This document shows positions 8,904 through 17,694 of a stretch of DNA of 64,000 nucleotides, piece after piece (position 1 is the stretch's first letter; each line of letters opens with the position of its first letter). Under the pieces are notes generated by a model. That model did not search any database and was not told the DNA's origin. It worked only from the letters and a program-made list of their open reading frames with translations. The position numbers and the translations under genes are program-made. Source of the DNA: Hyphomicrobiales bacterium (lineage in GTDB: Bacteria > Pseudomonadota > Alphaproteobacteria > Rhizobiales > Rhizobiaceae); contig UCNG01000014.1 in NCBI GenBank assembly GCA_900473915.1, positions 156,745-220,744 on the forward strand. Reading direction: 5' to 3'.

Positions 8904-10301
8904 TTATAAAAGCGTGCCCGACAAAATTACCAGCGCGACGCTGAAATAGATCACAAGACCGGTCACATCGACCAGCGTGGCAACGAAAGGCGCCGATGCG
9001 CTGGCCGGATCGAAGCCGAGCCTTTGCAATATGAACGGCAACATGGACCCGGTCAGCGAGCCGAATGTCACGATGCAGACCAGCGCCATGCCGACGGTTG
9101 CGGCCACAAGAATCCAGTGTTCGCCGTAGTCATAGATGCCGAGCGTCTGCCAGATGGCGATGCGTATGATGCCGATGACGCCGAGGAAGCTTCCGAGCGC
9201 CAGACCCGTTGGCAATTCGCGAAGCGCGACGCGCCACCAGTCCTTGAGCCTGATTTCCTGCAGGGCAAGCGCACGAATAATCAGGGACGTTGCCTGCGAG
9301 CCGGAATTGCCGCCCGAAGACATGATGAGCGGGATGAACAATGTCAGCACCAGCGCCTTTTCAAGCTCCAGCTCGAAATGCTGCATCGCGCTCGCGGTCA
9401 GCATTTCGCCGAGGAAAAGGATGCCGAGCCAGCCAGCGCGTTTTTTCAGCATCTCGCCGAAACCGATGCGCATATAGGGCTTGTCCAGCGCCTCCATACC
9501 GCCGAAACGGTAAGCGTCCTCGCTGGCCTCTTCGGTCATGGCGTCCAGCACGTCATCGACGGTCACGATGCCGATGATGTGACGGCTTTCGTCCACCACA
9601 GGCACGGCCAGAAGGTCATGCTTGCGGAAAAGCCGAGCCACTTCCTCACGGCTTGCCAGCGGCGAAATCGTAATTGGCTCGTCATCGCGAGCAATCGACA
9701 GGATCGGCTCGTCCGGCTCGCGGATGATAAGGCGGCGCAGGCTGACCACGCCCAGCAGAACGCGGCTGACCGGATCGATCACATAGATCGCATAAACCGT
9801 CTCGCGGGTGCGCTCGACCTTGCGGATATGTTCCAGCGTCTGGCCGACATTCCAGTTGGAAGGCACGGCAATGAATTCGATGGTCATGAGCGAACCCGCC
9901 GTATTCGGCGGATAGCCCATCAGCTTTTTCAGCGCGACCTTGGTCTCAGGCGCGAGAATTGGAAACAGGCGTGCGCGGTCGTCGTCTTCCAGTTCCTGAA
10001 AAACGTCGGTTGCACGGTCCGCAGACATGCCATCGAGCAAAAGACTTGCGAGGCCGGGCGGGAGCGTGGCGATGATTTCGGTAGCACGGTGCAGTTCCGG
10101 CTGATCGAGCAGGCGGATGGCATCTTCGTGCGAAAGCTGGGCGATGACGGCGACTGCATCATCGGCATCGAGTTCGTTAACGAGTTCCACTGCATCGCCG
10201 GTACGCATATCCGCAATGCGGCTTGCGATGGCAGCAGCAGGAAGGTCGGCAACATTGAGTACTTCCGGGGAGAAGTTGTTGTCGGTCTTAAGGCCGGTCA
10301 T
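8904..10301 (-). CDS. mgtE: Magnesium transporter MgtE
   Basis: 465 residues, typical for MgtE. The N-terminal helical MgtE_N domain (about 30-140, with MGYPPNTAGSLMT following) is joined to two CBS domains (about 145-265; VPVVDE and VTVDDVLD), then the C-terminal five-helix channel (about 290-465) with GGNSGSQATSLIIRALAL, the conserved pore region. Known members gate a Mg2+ channel by sensing cytosolic Mg2+ in the CBS and N domains. Monocistronic. No M-box riboswitch was recognised in its leader. Confidence 0.95.
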   Translation of the reverse strand: MTGLKTDNNFSPEVLNVADLPAAAIASRIADMRTGDAVELVNELDADDAVAVIAQLSHEDAIRLLDQPELHRATEIIATLPPGLASLLLDGMSADRATDVFQELEDDDRARLFPILAPETKVALKKLMGYPPNTAGSLMTIEFIAVPSNWNVGQTLEHIRKVERTRETVYAIYVIDPVSRVLLGVVSLRRLIIREPDEPILSIARDDEPITISPLASREEVARLFRKHDLLAVPVVDESRHIIGIVTVDDVLDAMTEEASEDAYRFGGMEALDKPYMRIGFGEMLKKRAGWLGILFLGEMLTASAMQHFELELEKALVLTLFIPLIMSSGGNSGSQATSLIIRALALQEIRLKDWWRVALRELPTGLALGSFLGVIGIIRIAIWQTLGIYDYGEHWILVAATVGMALVCIVTFGSLTGSMLPFILQRLGFDPASASAPFVATLVDVTGLVIYFSVALVILSGTLL

Positions 10302-10640
10302 GGGGCTTGCCTTTCTGTCGATCCGCCGTCAAAGGCAGACCGTGCAAGCCGACCGCAAGCGATCAGATCACGAACTGCCTTGACGGCTGAAACAATCGAC
10401 TGTGACTGTCGCTTGGCATAAGAGAATAAAACTCCGGTTGAAAATGCTGCCGCTGAATTCCGGCTGCGAGCGTGATTTGCGCTTGGCCGCCCATAAAGTC
10501 AAGCCCTGCCGGACGATGTGGAACGGTTTTCCCGCAAGTTAGCTCCCACGGTTTCCCTCTTGCTTGGTAGCAAGGCGGCGCATAGGGTCACGACTTATTA
10601 ATTTGCTGCATATCGATGCCATCTCAACCGGAGCTTCATC
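10302..10640. other. Divergent intergenic region, mgtE and M3 peptidase
   Basis: About 340 bases between the divergent mgtE and oligopeptidase genes; it must carry both promoters. I see no convincing ORF, RNA gene, strong hairpin or consensus promoter that would allow a firmer statement. Confidence 0.5.
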
Positions 10641-12689
10641 ATGTCCGACAAAACCGCCCACAATCACGCGCTGACAGACTGGAGCGGACCACTGGGCCTG
10701 CCGGATTTCACCGCGTTCAGGGACGAGGATTTCGCACCCGCCTTCGATGTGGCGCTGGCGGAAGACCTTGCCGAAGTGGAAGTCATCGCCGGGGCGAGCG
10801 ACGCGCCAACCATCGACAATACGCTGAAGGCGCTGCAATTGACGGGCAAGGCGCTCGACCGCGTTTCCTCCATTTTCTGGCTGCGTGCGGGCGCGCATAC
10901 CAACAACACGATTCAGGCGCTGGAGCGCGAAATTGCACCGAGAATGTCGCGTCATTATTCGCGCATCATGATGGACCCCGCACTTTTCGCCCGCATTGAC
11001 GCGCTTTATGAAAACCGCGACATGCTGGACCTCGACACCGAGACCAAGCGCGTTCTTGAAAAGACGTGGAAGGGTTTCGTCCGCTCGGGTGCGAAGCTCG
11101 ATGAAGCGGGCAAGACGGAACTCGCAGGCATCAATGAAAAGCTTGCCGGACTTGGCGCCCGCTTCGGCCAGAACGTGCTGAAGGATGAATCGAGCTGGGC
11201 GTTGTTCATCACCGATGAGGCTGACCTCGCCGGTCTGCCCGATTTCCTGAAAAACGCCATGCAGAGCGCTGCCGCCGAGCGCGGCAAGCCGGATGCATGG
11301 GCCGTTACGCTGTCGCGCTCGATTGTCGAGCCGTTTCTGTCATTCTCGCAGAACCGAAGCTTGCGCGAACAGGCGTTCAACGCCTGGGCGAAGCGCGGTG
11401 AAAATGGCGGTGAAAGCGACAATCGTGAAATCGTGCGCGAAATGGTGGAACTGCGCGAGCGCAAGGCGCATCTGCTCGGCTACGCCAACTTTGCCGCCTA
11501 CAAGCTCGATGACACCATGGCCAAGACGCCCAAGGCGGTTATGGATCTTCTCGAACCGGTCTGGGACAAGGCACGCGCCAAAGCCCGCCAGGAAGAGGTA
11601 GAACTGGAGCGTCTGATCGCAGCCGATGGCGGCAATCACAAGGTCGCGCCATGGGACTGGCGCTTCTATACGGAAAAGCTGCGTGCCGAACGTTTTGCCT
11701 TCGATGAAGCGGAACTGAAGCCTTATCTTCAGCTTGAAAAGATCATCGAAGCCGCTTTCGATGTGGCAGGCCGACTGTTCGGCGTCCGCTTCGAGGAGAA
11801 GACAGGCATTGCCGCATGGCACCCCGATGTGCGCGTGTTTCAGGTGCTCAACGCCGATGGCAGCGAACGCGGCCTGTTCCTTGGCGATTATTTCGCGCGA
11901 ACATCGAAGCGTTCGGGCGCGTGGATGAGTTCCATGCAATCAAGTCACAAGCTTGATGGCGGGCAGAAGCCGATCATCTACAATGTGATGAATTTTGCCA
12001 AGCCGAAGGCCGGTGAACCGGCCCTGCTCTCGCTCGATGATGCACGCACGCTGTTCCACGAATTCGGCCATGCGCTGCATGGGCTTCTGTCGGACGTGAC
12101 ATGGCCTGCCGTTGCCGGCACCGCTGTTTCCCGCGATTTCGTGGAACTGCCGTCGCAGCTTTATGAACATTGGCTCACAGTTCCTGCGGTTCTCGAAAAA
12201 TACGCCGTGCATTATCGCACTGGAGACGCCATGCCGAAGGCGCTGTTGGACAAGGTATTGGCCGCCCGCACCTTCAATTCGGGGTTCAACACGGTCGAGT
12301 TCACCTCTTCGGCGCTCGTGGACATGGCATTCCACACCGGCACGGAAAAGATCGCCGATCCGCTCGCTTTCGAGGTAAAGACACTGGAAAAGCTCTCCAT
12401 GCCCGATGCAATCATCATGCGTCATCGCACGCCGCACTTCACCCACGTATTCTCGGGCGACGGTTATTCCGCGGGCTACTATTCCTATATGTGGTCGGAG
12501 GTGCTGGACGCAGACGCGTTTTCCGCATTCGAGGAAACCGGCGATACCTTCAACCCGGAACTGGCTGCGAAACTGAAGCAGCATATCTATGCCGCCGGTG
12601 GCAGCCGCGACCCGGAAGAGCTTTACAAGGCATTCCGCGGCAAGATGCCGACACCGGACGCGATGATCGAAAAGCGCGGACTGAACTAA
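10641..12689 (+). CDS. M3 family oligopeptidase (Dcp/PrlC-like)
   Basis: 682-residue zinc metallopeptidase of the thimet oligopeptidase family, expected to act in the cytoplasm on short peptides and cleaved signal peptides. The zinc-binding motif HEFGHALHG has H473, E474 and H477, and the third ligand lies in the following helix. The family block SGDGYSAGYYSYMWSEV is present near residues 605-620. There is no signal peptide. Whether it releases dipeptides (Dcp) or works as oligopeptidase A (PrlC) cannot be settled from sequence alone. Confidence 0.93.
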   Translation: MSDKTAHNHALTDWSGPLGLPDFTAFRDEDFAPAFDVALAEDLAEVEVIAGASDAPTIDNTLKALQLTGKALDRVSSIFWLRAGAHTNNTIQALEREIAPRMSRHYSRIMMDPALFARIDALYENRDMLDLDTETKRVLEKTWKGFVRSGAKLDEAGKTELAGINEKLAGLGARFGQNVLKDESSWALFITDEADLAGLPDFLKNAMQSAAAERGKPDAWAVTLSRSIVEPFLSFSQNRSLREQAFNAWAKRGENGGESDNREIVREMVELRERKAHLLGYANFAAYKLDDTMAKTPKAVMDLLEPVWDKARAKARQEEVELERLIAADGGNHKVAPWDWRFYTEKLRAERFAFDEAELKPYLQLEKIIEAAFDVAGRLFGVRFEEKTGIAAWHPDVRVFQVLNADGSERGLFLGDYFARTSKRSGAWMSSMQSSHKLDGGQKPIIYNVMNFAKPKAGEPALLSLDDARTLFHEFGHALHGLLSDVTWPAVAGTAVSRDFVELPSQLYEHWLTVPAVLEKYAVHYRTGDAMPKALLDKVLAARTFNSGFNTVEFTSSALVDMAFHTGTEKIADPLAFEVKTLEKLSMPDAIIMRHRTPHFTHVFSGDGYSAGYYSYMWSEVLDADAFSAFEETGDTFNPELAAKLKQHIYAAGGSRDPEELYKAFRGKMPTPDAMIEKRGLN

Positions 12690-12695
12690 ACAAGG

Positions 12696-12721
12696 AAAAA
12701 GGCCGGGAAACCGGCCTTTTT
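12696..12721. terminator. Terminator between M3 peptidase and VOC gene
   Basis: Perfect 11-bp inverted repeat around a GAAA tetraloop, with A-run and T-run forming the outer part of the stem. It is bidirectional, and the two genes converge on it; the VOC stop codon directly abuts it. Confidence 0.9.
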
Positions 12722-13074
12722 CAACGCTTGTGGGTCAGGATATTCACGAGCCGCCCATAAGGGTCACGCGTGAAGAAACGGCGTACGCCCCATTCCTCTT
12801 CCGCCGGACCGTATTCGACGGGGAAACCCAGCGCGATCGTGCGTTCCAGCACGGCGTCGACGTCATCGACCTCTATGGAAAGATCGGGCACCGGCGTGCC
12901 CGCCCCACCTTCGCTCATGATGCTTACCTGTACCCGCGCCTCAGCATCGGTGGCATAGGTGACGATCCAGCCGAAATCCATCGCCACATCGAGGCCCAGC
13001 AAGTCGCCATAGAAGCGCTTTGCCGCCGCCGGATCACCGGCGGCGATATTGGCGACGATGCGGTGCACGGCCAT
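12721..13074 (-). CDS. VOC (glyoxalase/bleomycin-resistance fold) protein
   Basis: 117 residues forming one VOC domain: the N-terminal half MAVHRIVANIAAGDPAAAKRFYGDLLGL, the middle VDDVDAVLERT and the C-terminal FTRDPYGRLVNIL, the usual metal-site region. Such proteins include glyoxalases, dioxygenases and antibiotic-binding proteins, and the substrate cannot be assigned. Its start overlaps the stop of the upstream DUF1737 gene (ATGA), so the two form a small operon. Confidence 0.85.
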   Translation of the reverse strand: MAVHRIVANIAAGDPAAAKRFYGDLLGLDVAMDFGWIVTYATDAEARVQVSIMSEGGAGTPVPDLSIEVDDVDAVLERTIALGFPVEYGPAEEEWGVRRFFTRDPYGRLVNILTHKR

Positions 13075-13280
13075 CAGTATTCGCCGAGCTTGATGTCTGG
13101 CGTGTAGTCAACGCCGTCGACTTCCTTCACCACCGGCTGGCCGCAATGCATGACGCCGGTGGCGGCGTTGAAGGCATAGGTCGGCGAGCCATAGAGCTGC
13201 CAGCCCTTGTTGAGGGCCGCCGTGACGCGATGGCAGAATGCGGAATCGTCCGGGCCTGTAATGAAACGATATAACTTCAT
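13074..13280 (-). CDS. DUF1737 domain protein
   Basis: 68 residues from an ATG at 13280 (MKLYRFITGPDD). The block LNKGWQLYGSPTYAF and the closing KEVDG are characteristic of DUF1737, small proteins of unknown function seen in alphaproteobacteria. The reading frame continues upstream of 13280, but the family begins at this methionine and the upstream part overlaps the lyase gene. Translationally coupled to the following VOC gene. Confidence 0.8.
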   Translation of the reverse strand: MKLYRFITGPDDSAFCHRVTAALNKGWQLYGSPTYAFNAATGVMHCGQPVVKEVDGVDYTPDIKLGEY

Positions 13281-13296
13281 GCTGGTACTTCCTCTG

Positions 13297-14172
13297 TTAT
13301 AACTTTGTGCCCGCCTTGGCGAGCAAACGCTCGGCCATTTCGAGATGCAGTCTTTCGACCATTTGCCCATCAAGCGAAACGACGCCCTTGTCGGCGTTTT
13401 CGGGCTGGGCGAAAATATCAACAACGGCGCGGGCATAGGCCAATTCGCTTTCCGTTGGCGAGAATGCGCGATTGGCCGCTTCGATCTGGCCGGGATGAAT
13501 CAACGTCTTGCCGTCGAACCCCATGGCGGCACCTTGCGCGCATTCCGCCTCGAAGCCAACGCTGTCGCGAAAATCATTATAAACACCATCGAGAACGGTG
13601 ATCCCCCCGGCGCGCGCCGCAAGAATGATCTGCATCAGCCAGGGGATCAGATAGGGTCGCCCCGGTTGCGGACGCACGCCCGTTTCCCGCGCAATATCGT
13701 TCGGCCCGACGACAAAGCAGGCAAGCCGCACCGCCGAACGGTGTCCGAGAACCGCAATTTCGTCGGCATTGAGAATGCCTCTTGCCGTCTCGATCATCGC
13801 CCAGACGCCAACTGCGGGATCGGCATCGTGACGATCAAGCCGGTTGGCCGCGTCGATTATATCCTGCGGACGTTCGACCTTGGGCAGAAGGATCGCATCC
13901 GCCCCCATCTTCGCCGCAGCCGCAACATCGTCCCTGCCCCATGGCGTTTCCGCCGTATTCACCCGCACGATGCGTTCGAAACCTGCCTTCGGATGGCTTG
14001 CAAAATGCGCCGACAGCGCGTCACGCGCCAAAACCTTTGCCTCCGGCGCAACGGAATCTTCCAGATCATAGATCACGCAATCGGCGGCAAGCGTCAGCGA
14101 CTTTTCCAATGCCCGTGCATTGACGGCAGGAACGAACAGGACGGAACGGCGAGGACGAGCAATGGTTTTCAT
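13297..14172 (-). CDS. HpcH/HpaI aldolase, CitE-like CoA-ester lyase
   Basis: 291 residues starting MKTIARPRRSVLFVPA, the family N-terminus (RSxLFVP). Conserved blocks follow: DLEDSVAP around 50-57, RVNTAETPWGRDD, LLPKVE, and the C-terminal GFDGKTLIHPGQI, which shapes the acetyl-CoA/malate site in CitE-like and malyl-CoA lyases. Members cleave or form beta-hydroxyacyl-CoA esters (malyl-CoA, methylmalyl-CoA, citramalyl-CoA); which one is not clear here. A longer frame to 14412 exists, but the extension does not match the family. Sixteen bases separate it from the DUF1737 gene, so all three genes may be one unit. Confidence 0.88.
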   Translation of the reverse strand: MKTIARPRRSVLFVPAVNARALEKSLTLAADCVIYDLEDSVAPEAKVLARDALSAHFASHPKAGFERIVRVNTAETPWGRDDVAAAAKMGADAILLPKVERPQDIIDAANRLDRHDADPAVGVWAMIETARGILNADEIAVLGHRSAVRLACFVVGPNDIARETGVRPQPGRPYLIPWLMQIILAARAGGITVLDGVYNDFRDSVGFEAECAQGAAMGFDGKTLIHPGQIEAANRAFSPTESELAYARAVVDIFAQPENADKGVVSLDGQMVERLHLEMAERLLAKAGTKL

Positions 14173-14411
14173 GTCCCGATTTGTGCACCGAACCGCCGGG
14201 CAGCGCAAGCACAGAGAGCGCTTGCGGACCGGGCCTTGAAATCCTGCGTCGACACGCCTATTTTCCGGCCTTCGGTTGAATGCACCTGCCGCCCGCAGCT
14301 TCCAAGCCATGGTAAAGCATTCTGACTTCTCGTTCCTGTTCCGGTGACGGCAGAAACGGCAATGCGGGCACCCGTTCATGAAAACGCCGCTCACAACCAG
14401 GAGCGAAAACA

Positions 14412-14876
14412 ATGACCACAGCTATCATCGCTGGGACCAATAACGTTGACTTCAAGCACCAGGCCCGCCGTCTGCGGCAGGCACTGAGCGAGGAAGGCAT
14501 CACCATCAGCCACGGCAAGGCGCTTGACCTTGTGGCACGCCAGTCCGGCACGCGCGACTGGAATACGCTTGCCGCCAATGGCAGCAAGGCGGAACCCGCT
14601 TTCGTTTCGGACGAAACCGCGCCTTACCGCGTCGGACAGCGCATCACCGGCATGTTTCACACCACGCCGTTCGATGCCCGCATCATCGCAGTCGAGGAAA
14701 CGATCAAGCCTGAATTGTGGCGTATCACCTTGCGGTTCGATCCTGCCATCGATGTGGCTATGTCGCCAAACCTCTCAATGCGGCGGGGGCGTTATACGAT
14801 CGTCGTCGGCACCGACGGCAAATCCCGCCGCCTGACCGGCAGCGAGAGCGGCGGCGTCGCGCTGAATGTCGCATAA
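14412..14876 (+). CDS. Glyoxalase-related small protein
   Basis: 154 residues. The N-terminal part (about 13-60, HQARRLRQALSEEG, ISHGKALDLVARQSG, RDWNTLAA) resembles the short helical domain annotated as glyoxalase-related and found in many proteobacterial toxin- or plasmid-associated proteins. The C-terminal half is beta-rich and unfamiliar. A ribosome site (AGGAGC) precedes the ATG. No function can be assigned. Monocistronic. Confidence 0.75.
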   Translation: MTTAIIAGTNNVDFKHQARRLRQALSEEGITISHGKALDLVARQSGTRDWNTLAANGSKAEPAFVSDETAPYRVGQRITGMFHTTPFDARIIAVEETIKPELWRITLRFDPAIDVAMSPNLSMRRGRYTIVVGTDGKSRRLTGSESGGVALNVA

Positions 14877-14963
14877 TTGCTCGAAATACCTCGCATACGC
14901 ATGATCCGGAAAACTTGACGCCGTTTACAGACAGGATTATGCGCATAACCCGACAGTCGAACG

Positions 14964-14991
14964 ATCCGGCGCGTTTGCAAGCGCGCCGGAT
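14964..14991. other. Hairpin in the leuD upstream region
   Basis: Perfect 10-bp arms 14964-14973 and 14982-14991. No T-run follows. It lies between the glyoxalase-related gene and leuD and may be a factor-dependent stop signal or part of the leuD leader. No leucine-rich leader peptide was found between 14877 and 15114. Confidence 0.4.
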
Positions 14992-15114
14992 AATTCGCAA
15001 GGCGGGTCGGGAGTTGCGACCTATTGGGCAGTTTCGGCCTCAAACGTTGACTCTCGGTCAAGCTGATGTAAACCAGTTTGCAAATTGCAAATTCCCAACC
15101 GACAGGTTCAGGAC

Positions 15115-15720
15115 ATGGATAAGTTCACCAAGCTCACAGGCGTCGCTGCCCCCCTGCCGATCGTCAATATCGACACGGATATGATCATTCCGAAGGATTA
15201 CCTGAAGACGATCAAGCGCACGGGTCTGAGCAAGGGTCTTTTCGCCGAAATGCGCTTCAACGAAGACGGCACGGAGAACCCGGATTTCGTCCTGAACAAG
15301 CCGGGCTATCGCAACGCGCAGATCCTCGTTGCAGGCGACAATTTCGGCTGCGGCTCCTCGCGCGAGCATGCGCCATGGGCGTTGCTCGATTTCGGCATCC
15401 GCTGCGTGATCTCGACCTCGTTCGCCGATATCTTCTACAATAACTGCTTCAAGAACGGCATTCTGCCGATCAAGGTCGCCCAGGAAGACCTCGACAAGCT
15501 GATGGATGACGCTTCGCGCGGCGCCAATGCAACCCTCACCATCGATCTGGAAGCCAAGGAAATTCACGGCCCCGATGGTGGCACCATTTCCTTCGACCTT
15601 GATGATTTCAAGCGCCATTGCCTGCTCAACGGTCTCGACGATATCGGCCTGACCATGGAAAAGGCTGGCAGCATTGACGCATTCGAGGCTAAACGCGCCG
15701 AACAGCGCCCCTGGGCATGA
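15115..15720 (+). CDS. leuD: 3-Isopropylmalate dehydratase small subunit
   Basis: 201 residues, the standard LeuD length. With LeuC (not in this window) it isomerises 2- to 3-isopropylmalate in leucine synthesis. The swivel-domain signature is clear: [10 protein letters not shown] near 20-29 and [17 protein letters not shown] near 77-93. The ATG at 15115 was chosen over the in-frame ATG at 15085 because homologues begin MDKFTKLTG. leuB lies 7 kb downstream on the other strand, so the pathway genes are scattered. Confidence 0.96.
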   Translation: MDKFTKLTGVAAPLPIVNIDTDMIIPKDYLKTIKRTGLSKGLFAEMRFNEDGTENPDFVLNKPGYRNAQILVAGDNFGCGSSREHAPWALLDFGIRCVISTSFADIFYNNCFKNGILPIKVAQEDLDKLMDDASRGANATLTIDLEAKEIHGPDGGTISFDLDDFKRHCLLNGLDDIGLTMEKAGSIDAFEAKRAEQRPWA

Positions 15721-15793
15721 TGACTGAAAGCATTATATATGGCCTGCAAGAGCCCGGTGGCCTGAGACATTGAATAGGACACGATTGGCTGGA

Positions 15794-16216
15794 ATGGCCC
15801 GAGAAGATCAAAGCGGTGACTGGGCGGGACGACTCTCGCCCTCGCTCGACGAAATTGAATCCATCGCGATTGAAGCTCTTGCGCATCTGCCGCAGGAGTT
15901 TCGTGCGCTGTGCGGAGACATCATCATTCAGATCGCTGACTTTCCCGATGATCAGATCATCGAGGATATGGGGCTGGAAACGCCTTTCGACCTGCTCGGC
16001 CTCTTCGAAGGTCGCGGCATCGGCGAACGCTTCAGCCTTCAGACCGGCGATGGCCCGAACCGCATTACGCTCTATCGTCGCGCGATCCTCGACTACTGGT
16101 CCGAGCATGAAGAAGTGCTGGGAGATATCATCACCCATGTACTGATTCACGAGATCGGTCATCACTTCGGCCTGTCGGACGACGACATGGAAAATATCGA
16201 AGCTCAGGCGGAGTAG
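15794..16216 (+). CDS. Zinicin-like metallopeptidase family protein (DUF1025)
   Basis: 140 residues from ATG 15794; a TTG at 15770 in frame would add eight residues. The C-terminal motif HEIGHHFGLSDDDM carries the HExxH zinc site with a downstream Asp, diagnostic of the minimal-zincin (DUF1025) family common in alphaproteobacteria and actinobacteria. Members are small cytoplasmic putative proteases with no established substrate. It follows leuD by about 70 bases and may be cotranscribed. Confidence 0.87.
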   Translation: MAREDQSGDWAGRLSPSLDEIESIAIEALAHLPQEFRALCGDIIIQIADFPDDQIIEDMGLETPFDLLGLFEGRGIGERFSLQTGDGPNRITLYRRAILDYWSEHEEVLGDIITHVLIHEIGHHFGLSDDDMENIEAQAE

Positions 16217-16240
16217 TCGTCTGCCGTTTACGGGAGCGAT

Positions 16241-16441
16241 TTAAAGCGCTCCATCGTCCTTCAAGAATTTGATCGCCATGAGCGCGGCGCACCGGCTGAG
16301 CAAGACGTCTCGCTCTTCTGAGAGGTCTGCGGCAAAGCGATCTGCAAGCCTGCGATATGAGGCATTTATTACTGGATTTGTAAGGTAGCGCGCTTCCATT
16401 CTTTCACACGTGGAGCGAAGTTCGCGAATATCCGGGTTCAT
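16241..16441 (-). CDS. Small hypothetical protein
   Basis: 66 residues, predicted largely helical and charged (ERMEARYL, ERDVLLSRCAALMAIKFL). An AGGAAG ribosome site precedes the ATG at a suitable distance. No domain recognised. It converges on the zinicin gene and is separated from ohr by a terminator on its upstream side, so it has its own promoter between 16442 and 16477. Confidence 0.6.
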   Translation of the reverse strand: MNPDIRELRSTCERMEARYLTNPVINASYRRLADRFAADLSEERDVLLSRCAALMAIKFLKDDGAL

Positions 16442-16477
16442 CGAAATGGCTTCCTGCTAAAATTTGGAAAATATCAT

Positions 16478-16503
16478 AAAAGGCGCCCTCATCAGGCGCC
16501 TTT
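16478..16503 (-). terminator. Terminator of ohr
   Basis: Arms 16478-16486 and 16495-16503 form a stem ending in AAA/TTT, just past the ohr stop. Continued A residues at 16478-16480 and beyond give a T-run on the reverse strand. Confidence 0.8.
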
Positions 16504-16512
16504 CCATGTCTG

Positions 16513-16935
16513 TCAGGCCACACTCAGTCGAACATCGATGTTGCCGCGGGTTGCGTGCGAATATGGGCAGACAATGTGTGCTGCCTGAACCAGCTCTTCT
16601 GCTTTTGCCTTGTCTACGCCCGGCAAGGCCACTTGCAGCGCGACATCGAGGCCGAATCCTGTACCATCTTCTCGCGGACCGATACCGACTGTCGCGGTAA
16701 CCGTGCTGTCGGCTGAAATGGCAACTTTTTCCTTTGCAGCAACGAACTTCAACGCGCCGAGGAAGCAGGCCGCATAGCCGGAAGCGAAAAGCTGCTCGGG
16801 ATTGGTGCCCTCGCCGCCCGAGCCGCCGAGTTCCTTCGGCGTGTCGAGAACGACGCTGAGCCGTCCGTCGGCGGTTTTGGCGCTGCCGGTACGGCCGCCG
16901 GTTGCTGTGGACTGGGTGGTATACAGAATTGGCAT
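16513..16935 (-). CDS. ohr: Organic hydroperoxide resistance protein Ohr
   Basis: 140 residues, family-typical. Ohr is a thiol peroxidase that reduces organic hydroperoxides using a lipoyl- or dithiol-dependent cycle. Both catalytic cysteines are present in their motifs, YAACFLGAL near residue 60 and VCPYSHATRGN near 125. The start at 16935 (MPILYTTQ) matches homologues; the longer frame to 16968 does not. It is divergent from its MarR-type repressor ohrR, the classic arrangement. Confidence 0.95.
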   Translation of the reverse strand: MPILYTTQSTATGGRTGSAKTADGRLSVVLDTPKELGGSGGEGTNPEQLFASGYAACFLGALKFVAAKEKVAISADSTVTATVGIGPREDGTGFGLDVALQVALPGVDKAKAEELVQAAHIVCPYSHATRGNIDVRLSVA

Positions 16936-16982
16936 TGGGTTTCTCCTTTGGCTTGTCTTCGCAACCAAGCTTGCAGATTATT

Positions 16983-17048
16983 AAATTGTGCGCAATCTAA
17001 TTTTGTAAAATATAATATCACGATTATATGATGCACAATTGGATTGCA
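16983..17048. promoter_or_regulatory. Candidate OhrR operators between ohr and ohrR
   Basis: The divergent promoter region is strongly AT-rich and holds two imperfect palindromes: 16983-17003 (AAATT, TGCGCA core, AATTT) and 17032-17048 (TGCA flanks around an AATTGG core). OhrR proteins bind AT-rich dyads overlapping the ohr and ohrR promoters, so these are the natural candidates. Confidence 0.5.
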
Positions 17049-17081
17049 CTTGATGTATATATTTCCCAAGGAGTTATCCCG

Positions 17082-17537
17082 ATGAAGCGCGACGAACAGG
17101 AATCCAGTCTCGACCTATCCAACATGGTCTGCTTTGCGATCTATTCGACCGCGAATGCGCTGTCGCGCGCCTATCAGCCCATCCTCAACAAACTTGACCT
17201 CACCTATCCGCAGTTTCTGGTGATGATCGTGCTGTGGGAACAAGATGATCGGACCGTCTCGGAAATCGGCGCAAAACTCAATCTAGATTCAGGAACCCTG
17301 ACCCCGTTGCTGAAACGGCTTGAAGCTGCCGGACGCATTGCACGGCGGCGCGATCCCCGCGACGAGCGGCAAGTGCGCATTACACTGACCGACGAGGGCC
17401 GGGAATTGCGCAAGGAGGCTGAGAACATTCCCGAGCAGGTGTTCTGCGCGCTTGGTCAGCCTGTCGATGAGTTGCAGGATTTGCGCACGCGCTTGCTCAA
17501 CATACGCGGCAATCTCGCCGACAGTCTCAACCGCTAA
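17082..17537 (+). CDS. ohrR: MarR-family organic peroxide sensor OhrR
   Basis: 151 residues. The peroxide-sensing cysteine is C17 in NMVCFAIYS, the conserved OhrR N-terminal position, and C122 (QVFCALGQ) matches the second cysteine of two-Cys OhrR proteins such as that of Xanthomonas, so oxidation should end in an intersubunit disulfide. The winged helix covers about 58-100 (LTPLLKRLEAAG, RDERQVRITLTDEG). Start ATG 17082 has an AAGGAG site; an in-frame ATG at 17028 lacks one. It represses ohr and probably itself. Confidence 0.94.
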   Translation: MKRDEQESSLDLSNMVCFAIYSTANALSRAYQPILNKLDLTYPQFLVMIVLWEQDDRTVSEIGAKLNLDSGTLTPLLKRLEAAGRIARRRDPRDERQVRITLTDEGRELRKEAENIPEQVFCALGQPVDELQDLRTRLLNIRGNLADSLNR

Positions 17538-17544
17538 CAAAAAA

Positions 17545-17562
17545 GCGCCGGAAAACCGGCGC
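17545..17562 (-). terminator. Terminator of the small membrane-protein pair
   Basis: Stem arms 17545-17551 and 17556-17562 around AAAA. On the reverse strand it is followed by a T-run (A run at 17538-17544), ending the two small genes to its right; ohrR converges from the left. The same stem-loop sequence recurs at 17975-17992 behind asd. Confidence 0.8.
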
Positions 17563-17589
17563 TCGGACTTCTGATAAGGCTATGCCAGA

Positions 17590-17694
17590 TCAGCGATAAT
17601 GGTCGTTATAATGCTTGTCGTACCAAAGCCAGCCAAAAGCAGCGGCCGCTACGATCAACGGGAAAACATACCAGAAGAACACTTCAGACGTCAT
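17590..17694 (-). CDS. Tiny single-span membrane protein (34 aa)
   Basis: 34 residues from ATG 17694. One membrane helix (FFWYVFPLIVAAAAFGWLWY) is followed by a His/Tyr/Asp-rich tail DKHYNDHYR. Too short for automatic gene finders at common cut-offs, but its ATG overlaps the stop of the preceding 71-residue gene (ATGA), which argues for real translation. No homologue recognised; possibly a small subunit or stabiliser of a membrane complex. Confidence 0.6.
   Translation of the reverse strand: MTSEVFFWYVFPLIVAAAAFGWLWYDKHYNDHYR

Noticed and set aside
9024-10421. 465-codon open frame antisense to mgtE
   Set aside because: Shadow of mgtE codon bias; His/Arg/Asp-rich translation without any recognisable family.
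8704-10640. Possible Mg2+ riboswitch (M-box) for mgtE
   Set aside because: The leader at 10302-10640 shows none of the conserved M-box features that I could recognise.
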